Part shown: positions 22,134-32,500 of the stretch, one piece after another
Layout: every line of letters begins with the position of its first letter
Position numbering within the stretch: position 1 is the first letter of the stretch
Origin: Phaeoceros laevis
Taxonomy: Eukaryota > Anthocerotophyta > Anthocerotopsida > Notothyladales
Reading direction: 5' to 3'
NCBI GenBank assembly: GCA_049999765.1
Contig: JBNGIQ010005307.1
Location: 1-42,761, forward strand
DNA: 42,761 bases
Program-made: the position numbers and the translations under genes
Notes under the pieces: model-generated
What the model saw: the letters and a program-made list of their open reading frames with translations, nothing else
What the model was told of the DNA's origin: nothing
The model's database searches: none

Positions 22134-24439
22134 TCACAGCTCTGGAATGCTGGAAAAAAAAAACAAGTATGCTACCCAGCTGACCAGTTCTTGTGTTGAG
22201 GTTGGAAGCCCTTTGGAAAACTGTTTCGCCCACGTGTCAACCACCACACAAGCACATGCATCCCCCCAAATGTTTACACTTGTACGGAACATGCCAAGAA
22301 ACCAGTCCACAGCGTAAAGGATTGAGACATCACCGATGTACTGGCTTAGCCCAAGAGCCTGCAACAAATTTCAACGTGCTATAGTTAGCAAGTTCTAGAG
22401 CAACAAAATGCTTGCTTTGCTTAAATCAACAAGCTATAGGTCCATTAATTTCCCACAACACCACAAGTGTGAAGGTTTTTTGCATACCTGAAGAACTGTT
22501 ATCATAGAGACAAGAGCCCCGTTGGGGATAGAAGCAGAGCCAATAGCTGCCAGCGTGGAGGTTATTGCTACCACTAGCACATTCCCAACTGATAGCGTAT
22601 ATCCATGTGCCTGCATGCATGTACCGTTGGTGGCTGCTCAGAATCACTGGACATATGCACCCTGCAGGAAAACGAGCAACATAGGTGCAAAACTTCGTCA
22701 CCTGCAATATAAATATCACAGAGACTGCTTCGTAAAGAGCTGCCCCATCTCGATTGATGTTTGTTCCGAGAGGGATCACGAACTTCACAATACTTGGTTC
22801 ACACCCATGATCCTCCCCACACTGCATGGTCACTGGCATGGTAGCTGCCGATGACGATGTCCCCAAGCCCATCACAAGGGCAGGCATAAATGACCTGAAT
22901 CAAAATCAGGTGAGCTTGCTGCTTTGCAGATGTTGCCCTATGTCACAAGTGGTAGCAACTCAATGTGGTTGGCGCCAACTCACCGCAAAACCTTGAGTGG
23001 ATTCAAGCGTGCCAACAGGAACACTGTAACTGGCAAGACAACCACCGAATGCAACAGAAAACCAGCAAGCACAGTGCCAACATATAAGCCCAAGGCCTTC
23101 AACAGCTCTAGCAAGCTGCATGCCTTCAAAACAGTACTTGCAATGAGTGAGGCAACTCCGACTGGAGTGGTGGCTATCACCACAAATATCTGCATATACA
23201 TGTGTCCGCTTTATAAAAACTGACTTTAGATGACAGTCAGTAGCCTAAGACGAGAGAGTTTTGCACCAGAATTTACTGTGCAAAGACACTTGCAAACCAG
23301 GGTACTCACTATTTTAAGTATGACCTCATTGGAGAGTTCAATCAGTCTAATCAACGGTTCTGCACGTTCACCTACAGTACACAGAAAGCTAGTCAAGAAG
23401 CAAGAACTGTTGACTGCTTCCAGCTGCAACGGCCACCTTCACTAGTTCCAACAGGGCGCTGCTGAAAAAACGTGTTCAAATCACAAATGCTCACTGCATT
23501 GACTGATACGAGAATTGCTTTTAAGGATAGAGTAAAGGCCTTACCAATTGTGTTAACTGCAAAAGCGAAGACAATGGAGAACAAAATGACGCCGAGGTAA
23601 TTTGGTGCAGCAGCAGCTGCAACGATGTTGGTTGGGAAGAGGTTTCGCCCAATATTGAGTAAGGACTCAATAGTTGATTCATCTGCACCTGAACTCTCTC
23701 TGTACAGTAGACAAGGATGTCAGCCGACACGGAGGACATAATTGTGCGAAGACACGCTGACTGCAAGGAGGATAAATATTCCGAGGCATTTCGGTATCAC
23801 ATGCTGTGAAGTGTGCAGGACCCGTACGAGCTTTTGACAAGACCTGAATTCTTCTGTGAGCACTCAGTGACGCCGTTGCCATCAAATGGCTTGCTTTCAC
23901 CAGGTCTGATACCGTACACAAGGCCAATGCCAAGGGCCACTGCTAGCAACATGGAGAGCAGGTAGTACAGCAGAGACCATCCTGTTATGCGACCTGTTCT
24001 GCCAAACGAGGGGAAGCTTCAAAATCCCTTAATTTTTTGGCGGACCACGTTCCTGGTGCGTAAAGGAGGAAACATACCCGCTAGATGAGTGCCTGAGGTT
24101 CAGAACACCAGTCATGAGGGCAAATACGATGAGGGGAAGAACGAGTTCTTGCAGGGCTCGAATCAGTAGCTCCCCGGGATAACCTGCATAACCAGCACAG
24201 TCCATGGATTGTCTCCCAAACAAGAAGACCTCCATTAGAGAGGCGCGGGTTAGAGTGGGGAGGCACATACCAATTAGCTCAACTGAACGAGGTGAGGGCC
24301 TCACGTTGTAAAGGGCAGCTCCAAGTGCAACACCGACACTTACTCCCAACAGAGTCCACCATATGAGTTTGTCCATCCGAAGCCATCCTTTCTTGAAACG
24401 TTGGAACATTGATGGCTTCCGAGTGGCATCAACTGCCAT
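22134..24439 (-). CDS. SLC1/DAACS-family sodium:dicarboxylate or amino-acid symporter
   Basis: Nine exons on the minus strand: 24439-24271, 24183-24078, 23998-23844, 23688-23545, 23371-23310, 23189-22984, 22894-22702, 22610-22488 and 22358-22134. All introns are GT-AG, phases close, and the product is 460 residues, close to the family's usual 420-570. The family uses inward Na+ or H+ gradients to carry glutamate, aspartate, neutral amino acids or C4-dicarboxylates. Signatures in order: YPGELLIRALQELVLPLIVF, GRITGWSLLYYLLS, LLNIGRNLFPTNIVAAAAAP, HP1 GTSSSAATMPVT (292-303), TM7 GTNINRDGAALYEA (324-337), HP2 tip SIPNGA (372-377) and TM8 AVDWFLGMFRTSVNIWGD (402-419). Arg411, Thr412, Asn415 and Asp419 match GltPh R397, T398, N401 and D405. 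Two usual substrate contacts differ (see findings). Start: the ATG at 24439; the frame is open upstream without ATG, and further 5' exons are possible. Confidence 0.92.
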
Positions 24440-24784
24440 GGATCGCACCTTGAATGTCAGAGCAGGCAAATGATGGCATGGGAACCGGCCTGATTGCCTC
24501 GATGGTTGGCCTACCTTCCCGGAGTGGTGAGTACGAGATTTCGGTGCCCTGATCCACCATCCTGCTCGAGATTGGCCTGGAGGCTCTACCTCTGCAGGAA
24601 TGAGGAGCACGAGCTCAAAGAAGCATCAGAGTGAGCTCGAGCTTCGGATGGTGCTGACCAAGCTCGTTGAATGAGGCGTGGGGAACGAACAGAAAGCGTC
24701 CATCCTAGGAAGACAACTGATTGCAAGGCAGAAGCTCAGGAGACCACAGGGTCCTCCAACTCTTTCAGGAGTCCGCAATGAGGG

Positions 24785-25022
24785 CAGAGAGGAGAAACTT
24801 CTTTCGTGCTTGAAGTGATATTCTTCCAGCAGCCTGGCACCGAGGACCACGGCCGAGACACTGTGCAACAAGGCGCCCCACACTTAAATCACATCTCATC
24901 AGCCAGAGAGAAGAAACTTTTTTTGTGCTTTAAGTGACATTCTTCCGGCAGCCTGGCACCGAGGACCACGGCCAACACACTGGAACACGGCGCCCCACAC
25001 TCAAATCACATCTCATCAGCCA
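24785..25022. repeat. Diverged tandem repeat, 119-bp unit, two copies
   Basis: Copy 1 (24785-24903) and copy 2 (24904-25022) share agcctggcaccgaggaccac, gcgccccacact and aaatcacatctcatcagcca with scattered substitutions and small indels. The array lies 346 bp upstream of the SLC1 ATG, so it could be part of its promoter or 5' untranslated region. Confidence 0.9.
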
Positions 25023-25370
25023 GCGCTTTGGCGTCAAAGGTCGTCATACTCCACTCATACGGAGTCATACCTTCGCAAGCCAAAATAGAAATTTCAATAA
25101 AACTTAAATTAAATTTGTCGATGTGTCACACCAACTTTTACTACCAGGTTACTTGGCTGTCGCCAACACAGAAGACTGCGATAGTTCTTCCTCAGATCCA
25201 CCGTGGCGTAATTTCTGAGAGATTGTACGAACTGCTATAGCCTCATCGTCCACAATGCCACATCACAAGCAGAGGGGCCGGAAAATATGCCTTCTACCTC
25301 AGCATAGCTTGCAATACTAATTGAAGGCCGCTACTATACTAAGCTTAATTGAAGGCAGGTGAGCTACTCG
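25023..25370. other. Spacer between DUF538 gene end and SLC1 upstream repeats
   Basis: About 350 bp with no supported feature. A small imperfect duplication of taattgaaggc lies near 25318-25356. It probably contains the DUF538 3' untranslated region. Confidence 0.55.
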
Positions 25371-25985
25371 CTACTGTCCAGGAGCAAAAGCGGCCACAGG
25401 GAAGGTTTTGGTGATGCCTGCAAAGCTCTTGAAGTGAATTTTGCCAGTGGATGGGTCGTCCACGGAGATGTCTCCAACAGGTGCCCAGATGAGCATCTCC
25501 CTGGCCCTCACACCGGACAGCTTCTTGATGCGGTTCTTTTCCAAGTAGCCATTGATCTCGGTGGCATAGCTCACCAGCTTCCCTGCAATCTTGAAGTTGT
25601 GCTCAATCTTCTTCTTCTGGGTGATCCACATGTAACCAGTGGCCTTGACGTAACCAATCTCAATCACGTCCTCCAGTGGCAGGAGACCTGCTGGCAGATG
25701 AAATTCTTCCAACAACGACACGGCTTGCTTCAAGCTCTCCTCGTGGCCCGTCCAGATGACGGAATCCTGCTTCACGGCCTCCTTCTTGAGATCCTCCTTT
25801 GATTTTGTGGTCTCCTTACCGTTCTCCTTCTTCACTGGCTCCTTGCCGTTCTCCTTTTTGACATCGACGTCAGCCTTCCTCACGGAATCTGCCTTGGCCT
25901 GGGGCACCGCAATTTTCTCCTTGGCAGCCACCGGTGCCTTCACAACTTCAACAGGCTCCTTCACTGAAACCTTGGCAGCAGCCAT
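25371..25985 (-). CDS. DUF538 family protein with Lys/Glu-rich N-terminal extension
   Basis: Single exon, 204 residues, from ATG at 25985. DUF538 is a plant-restricted domain; members are small, often stress-responsive, and lack a settled biochemical function. Residues from about 80 to 200 match it well: LPAGLLPLEDVIEIGYVKAT, GYMWITQKKKIEHNFKIAGK, LVSYATEINGYLEKNRIKKL and DISVDDPSTGKIHFKSFAGI. The first 75 residues are charged and repetitive (KKENGKEP, then KKENGKET), probably disordered, and contain no signal peptide or membrane span. It stands alone between the SLC1 and GEX2-like genes, all on the minus strand. Confidence 0.93.
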   Translation of the reverse strand: MAAAKVSVKEPVEVVKAPVAAKEKIAVPQAKADSVRKADVDVKKENGKEPVKKENGKETTKSKEDLKKEAVKQDSVIWTGHEESLKQAVSLLEEFHLPAGLLPLEDVIEIGYVKATGYMWITQKKKIEHNFKIAGKLVSYATEINGYLEKNRIKKLSGVRAREMLIWAPVGDISVDDPSTGKIHFKSFAGITKTFPVAAFAPGQ

Positions 25986-26531
25986 TGTTTTTGGAAGCCC
26001 TTGAAGAAACTGTGACCTGGTGAATAAACAGATGGGAACCCGGTTGATCAGTAAGGAGAAGCAGACTGAAGCTCCCTCAAATTTCTTGCTACGAGAAGAT
26101 CGTAGACTGGAATCACACGTCTCCCGCAGAACTACCTTCTACGATTCGCACTTGGCCTTGAGAATACTCGAGACTGTTACAACCGTTGTGATGATCCGAG
26201 TCGATGCTGGCCTGAACACGCAGGCTGGAAGAAATAGCCACCAGGCTTGCCAGATGAATCCAAAGCGGGGAATCCATGAAGAGAAGTTCGAGGTTCTATG
26301 TGGCCGGACCAACAAGCCGCCGCAGCCAAGTGTCGTCTCATCATCGCCTTCCTCTCTCCTGCATAGCGTGCCGTCAAACATCGGACCATCCGTCACACCT
26401 CGTAGCATCCGCTATAGTCTCTACTAGACTGGACTTTCATATAAATTTCATGACTCAGAAGCTTCGCCCTGGAAATGATTCTCGGCTGGTGACACCAAAT
26501 TGGCTGGAGGCGGGCGTCAGAGGGAACCTGT
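25986..26531. other. DUF538 promoter and 3' flank of GEX2-like gene
   Basis: About 550 bp without a supported gene. A plus-strand open frame at 26020-26427 has no recognisable domain and lies where the DUF538 5' untranslated region and promoter must be. Confidence 0.55.
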
Positions 26532-29500
26532 TCATGACTTCGTAATGTTTTTTCTAGTTGTAGGCAAGTGTAGGGCTGCCGAAGACATCACTTGCTCTCC
26601 TTGCAATTGGAAGCAGCTCCTCCAGACTCGTGTTTTACTGGTCGCTTCAACATGAACCTCTAGCACATCTTGATCCAAGTCCGCAATCTCGCTAGCTCCA
26701 GGAGGACCATTGCGTTCCCAAGAGTCGGTATCGTCGTCAGCATCCGGATCATAAGTTTGTGGAGGCACTGACTCGCTCCAAATCTGCTCGAGTGCCTGAA
26801 ATGGGAGGAAGATGATTTTCTTGGACCCGTGATCTCGTTGTAGCAATGCTAAGCGGGGATTTTGACCAACAACTCACCGTCTGTGATAGGTCTACCATAG
26901 ACTCATCTCCAGTGAACTCTCCAAATCGGAACTTGAGAGGCTCTGCTCGAGGTGGAAGTATCCAGGAGGGCTTGTATTCCTGCGAGTACGAGAGTATTGC
27001 AAGGATGAGTTGATGAACCGCAAAAACGTCTACAACCAGTTTAACCGGCACCACCTGAGATTGGACAGATGAATTCAACTTGGTAGAATCGATTCCAAGA
27101 AAATTTTCCAATCGGCGCTTTATGTACACTTCCAAAACACCGCACAGCTTTATGTGTCGGCGACACAGGAACAAAAAGAGCAGAAGAACCACTAAGCCAC
27201 CCAACAGTCCCACAACGCTTCCTGTGATCAATCCAGAACGCCCTGTGCAGAGAAGTGCTTGATCAGGTTTATGCACATCAGGCTCTTGAAATGGCCATTG
27301 ATTTGTTTTGACAACTTGCTGACTACATATGTGTAGTAGACGATGCAAAGGTGACCTAGGAGAGGCAGGCTAGGGGGTCACCTTGAACAGCAGGTTTGCG
27401 GCCTTGAACCAGCTGAATTACTACACTATCTTGCAAAGAAACACGAGAGGTCGTGGAGCAGTCGCCATAGCATCCGAAGTTACCCAAGTCATTGACTGAC
27501 ACGTTCAGGCTCCCTACCGCTGCACTGTCCTGCGTCTTAGCAACAAGGAATATATGGGGCACCATGAAACACAAGGTGGATATCACAATTCACTCTGTCA
27601 GAAGTTGTAACCTGTGGTGCCCCTGGAGTACCAACCATACCACCCCAACCAACGACTGTGAGCTGGGGTACCGGTACACACTGTTTTACCTCTGCTTTCC
27701 AGACCAATGATGATCCGAGAGCTGTATTGCAATCATCGACTGATGCTGTGAAGCATATACCCTTGCCACTAAGGCTCAAGAGCTTTCCGTTATGCGCACT
27801 GGGGATAGGTAGCCAAGTGTGCCCGTCGTAAGTTGAAGCATTCATGCCTTTGGTGCTTGTGAGGTTGATGGAAATTTGGCCAACGTCGACAGTTGAACAG
27901 ACTTGCAGCATGAGAACTTTCTTGTCAGCTGGTAACATGAAAAAGTGTCGTAAGTATTCAAGGCTCCCCTTGTCAAACGTGGCGATGATTGAAACCTGCG
28001 TTTGGAACTATTACCTCTCGTATCAGCCTGATCAGGGTCTCCCACTGAAATTCCGTGAACACTCCCTGAATCCCAAGTAGCAACTAGCGTTGGCTCAGCA
28101 ACTATGTAAGGTGGATCATTGACTGCTCCAATATCCATCTGCACCGTTTTGATATCCCCTACTACTTCCGCACCTGCTCCTTTGGGGTTGAATACTTGCA
28201 GTGTAAAGGATTCTTTCCCGTTGTAGTAGCCAGTTCTGGCAACCCAGGATTACTAGATCAGTTTGGCCTGAAGAATGCCACAGAGAATGCACCCACCGGG
28301 TCTACCCTAAGATTCAAAAGCAGGCAGAGTCTTGGACTTCACCGAAGAATGAAGTAGATGGCTCGTTGGAGTGGGGGTAAACATTTCAGCTGGGAAGAGG
28401 GTAGATGGAGAACGTTTGAGAGGAAAGCTATGGACTCTTTACCAGTCAATCCACATTGGTACATACCCTGCATATTGAGTTGCTTGAAGAGCCGAATTAA
28501 TGGCCGGAATAGTCCCTGAGAATTCCAAGGACTTAGATGCTAAATTTTCAACAGCAGATACAGCAACTTCAGATGCTGCAACAACGTATTGCCACAACTC
28601 TTCCATGGTTTGTACTAAGTAGAAGAGTCCGTGCAGAGCTGTGAGCCTCACACTTAATTGGACTGTGGGGTCTTTGTATCCGACCTCCATACAAGGTACA
28701 CCCCTGCCAGGTAAACGTGACATTTTGGAAATGTTAGCTGTTGGCAACCAAGCATCTTGTTACAACAACCAAGCCCTTACAAGACTTCCAAGATGACGGG
28801 GGTGTGGAGTTGAGTACCCTTGCAAGGGAACTGGACGTCCCTCAAGCACAGTTAAAACAGAAGGCATTGACAGAATGTATGGCAAGTTGAGAACTGTGCT
28901 GGCATTCAAGTTGTCGTAGGTGGTGCACTTAACCGGGCTGGCTGCAAATTCTTGGATGTAATCTACAAAACATCTTGGCGTTGTGCATAAGTTGTTATGT
29001 ATTTGACTTGGGTTTCTGGCTTCGGCTCAGACACTCCATGCATAATGCAGTTGCAATCTATCTGCAGGCCTAAGGATGCAACGTCTTATATATCATGCAG
29101 TCGTCCCCAGCGCTTACTTGATGTTACATCCACAGTAAAAGGGCTGGAACTGATGTGCAGGTTGCCGGATTTAATTGAGAGCTGATATTGACCGTCCCCG
29201 AGAACAACATACTTCGCAAAGAACAAACCATTTGCCAGCCTATTAAATTGGTCAGCTTGCTGCCCATTATCTGCAATAGAGAAAGAAAATGCAGCTTCGT
29301 TGCCTTGCTCATCCCTGTTTTCAAGTACCGTGTTGCCAAACTCGTCCTTGAGCTGTACCCAGATATTTTCTGCCCTTTGTGCTATGGCAGTGGTCAATCC
29401 TGAACCTAAGCCGATGCAAGAGGGCACAAATACAGGGCCTACATCCATAAAATACGTATCACCAATGGAGTCCTTCCTGCCCTAGGAAGAATTGCAGCAG

Positions 29501-32500
29501 CAGGACATGAATGAACATCAGTAATAGACACAACAGACGAATTGCTTACCAGGGGAGATAGTAACGGAGAAAGGGCTGTCTTTTACTTGCTCCGTGCCGG
29601 AGTAGATTCTAACGGTATACAAACCAGCTTGTTTCCAGTCCACAGTTCCAGAATAAGTTCCATTTCCCAGGGGCCCCAGATTGAAAGTGTACGGAACTGA
29701 AAAAACTCCGACCACATCAACCGAGAAAACGCTAGGATACACTTGGTCTCTTTTTGTGGTAACGCTGTTTCCATACTCGTCAGAAAGTTGCACAGCAATC
29801 GACTTCCCAACTCCAGCAGCCTGGTTCTGGAGACCCGTACCACTAGCCACGCTAGTTCTCACCGCCCAGCTCACTGGGTGATTTGGAAGTTTCAGACGAC
29901 AATTCTAGCGAAGTTCAACTTGTCCATGCAAATTAAGCTACTCAAATGCAGATTCTTAGAAAAAGTTAGCGTGGCCATAAATGAGGAGTACCTGAATCTA
30001 CGATGAGGCCGTAGGGTCCTCCGCCTATGTTGGTTCCAAAAAGCGTGATGAGTAGATTATAAGACCCAGCTTCCGTAATGCGTAAAGTTGCAAAGTATGT
30101 TCCTCCACCTTCCTTCTGGACGTCCGCAGAGCTATTGGAGGGACTACTCTTAGGATGTGGCATAATCTCCACATTAAACTTCAATGCTTGAGCTGAAGGA
30201 ACGGAGCTATGACTGGAGTCATAGGCGTGTATAGTCACAAGTACTGCTTGCCCTGCCTGGACATGAGAAGTTGGTGAAATCTCTGCAACGCAGTTAGAAG
30301 CTCTGACTCCTCCTGCATATCAGTTATTTCCCATAATGAGCCCCATGTCAAGAGCAGCTTTGCACGACTGGCACTCTGCAGGATGATAGGGAAATACCAG
30401 ACTGTGCAACATTTACAGAGAACGGGCTGCCAGGAAAATTGTCATCAAGATAATGGATAACCACACTGTGCACCCCAACACTATCTGTCACGTAGGATGC
30501 ACCATAAAGACCGTTGGCCAAATCACCGAACTGATTCACCACAACCTTCCCCGGGCCAGTCACATCAAGACTTAAGACAGTCACTTTGCCACGGACTCCG
30601 TTGCCGAAAACATCCAGTAGGTGGACCACAACGCTATTGCTTAAACTCACTGATGCTAAAACGGAAAGCCCCTCGCCGGTTACGAAAGAGGTCTTCAGAT
30701 CCACATCTCCTGAAAATGTAAATCCCAGAGGAAAAGATAGTCACTCACTTTCAGAGACCAGATGTGCAGGGAAAAACATTCTGCAGTCATGCTTTGCCTT
30801 ATACCTGCAGCCAAGGTGAAATTGAATGGTGATCCTGATATGCCAGTAGTTTGGTCACCAATATACAAGAGATATTCCCCTCTTCCCATCACATTGAAAC
30901 TTATAAGAAATTCGCCAGAAGTATTTAAACCAAACCTCTGCACTTGTAAGCTAGGCAGACTTAAGTATGCCTGTGGACTATCTCGATCAGTAACCTTCAC
31001 CACAAAAGAACTGACTGAGACATTGGTTAGAATATTCCCCAACGAGTCCCTTGCAGTGACAACAAATTTTGCTTCATCGCCTGCTTTGATCATAGATGTA
31101 TTGTTTAGCCATTTTCCATCACAGCTTGGTATACTCAATGTCCCTGGAAAAGGATGCCGCCACCAAGTTACCTAGTTGGTGCAACCAGTCCAGTAGTATG
31201 AGAACAGTCGAGAAACTCTGGAAGGAAACATGTAGACAGTCTTTTTCATGCCTCTTAACATCACTACTGAGACTGAAGGTACGTACCTGACTTGTAGGAG
31301 AATGCAAAAGGAGAACCAAGGATGGGCACAAATGGGTTATTAGCACTCCCAACTTCGATAATGTACTTTCCAGGCTCACTAAAAGTTATGGTTATCAGCT
31401 GTGCTCCTTGGCCTAAAGTGCCATATGGAGTAATCTGCAGGGTTGATGAGGTGTTAATCTGCGCATTGGAGACAGTGTTAAGTACTTTGTGTGCAAACCG
31501 CGTGTATCCAGAAAAAGCTGATACAATATTGCCATATTGATCCCGTTGAGATATCAACAGGCGACCTTGAGTTCCAGCTGTGAATTGATTCTGACCGTTC
31601 AACCAGAGTCCTGTACAGGCTTGTATAGAAACAGGCCCTGCAGGAATAAAGTTTTGTTCAGACAGCACCTACTTGAAAAAGCAAATTTCTGACAACAATC
31701 AAGACCTCCAACAAATTCCTCCCAAATACCTGCTTCTATGGCAATTCTGAAAGGGCTGAGTGGAATCTCAGTCTGAGTTGCTACAGATGCAACAGAATAA
31801 CCAATTTGATCTGATCCAGCTGTAACATGCATAAGAATAACTGAGCCTGTGTCTGGTATCTTCCCCACAGTGTATTCTACAACAGCTTTCCCTGAACCGT
31901 AAGACACATTGACGGCTGCAGCGCTAGTAGCTGGCACAAAGGTAACATTCAGAACTCCAGCCGGAAATACGTTGTTGTACACATCGTGCAGGCTGACACT
32001 AAATTTGAGTAAAGCACCTGCAACTCCTCCTGCAAATGCAACAGCGTAAAGAAATTGTTGCTTCAGCCGGGGCAATTGTCATGGACCCCTGGATTGTAAA
32101 ATAAAGGTGCTAGAATACTTGCCTTGTAAACCTTCTCCAAATGCCACACAAGCTGAAGGATCAATAGGGCCTGCATGCAGCGTTCACAATGTTCAGCAAA
32201 GAAAAACAGTTGCAAAATTTTGCTAGTATCACACACTAGCACACCATAATATTTCCATAGTATCTCATTGCTAATAGGTACTACACTGCTCAGAGATGAA
32301 GCAACCCAAATCGACACGATCTATAAGGAGATACCTGCCAGCACAGTTTTGTTGAATGCTCGAGGTGACATTACCAATGACAGGTTTGTAGTGTCCTGTG
32401 CTGTGATTCCTATGTTGTACCTCCCTGTGCTATTCAAAGCATAGGTAACATTGTATAGCCCCAAAGATCCAGGGATCTCCAGTACATGAACCTTAATCAC

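Noticed and set aside
24440-24883. Extra N-terminal exons for the SLC1 carrier
   Set aside because: The frame is open upstream of the ATG at 24439 and one exon-like piece (about 24513-24592) exists, but nothing shows that they are coding.
26020-26427. Plus-strand open frame between the DUF538 and GEX2-like genes
   Set aside because: No family resemblance; it overlaps the expected DUF538 promoter.
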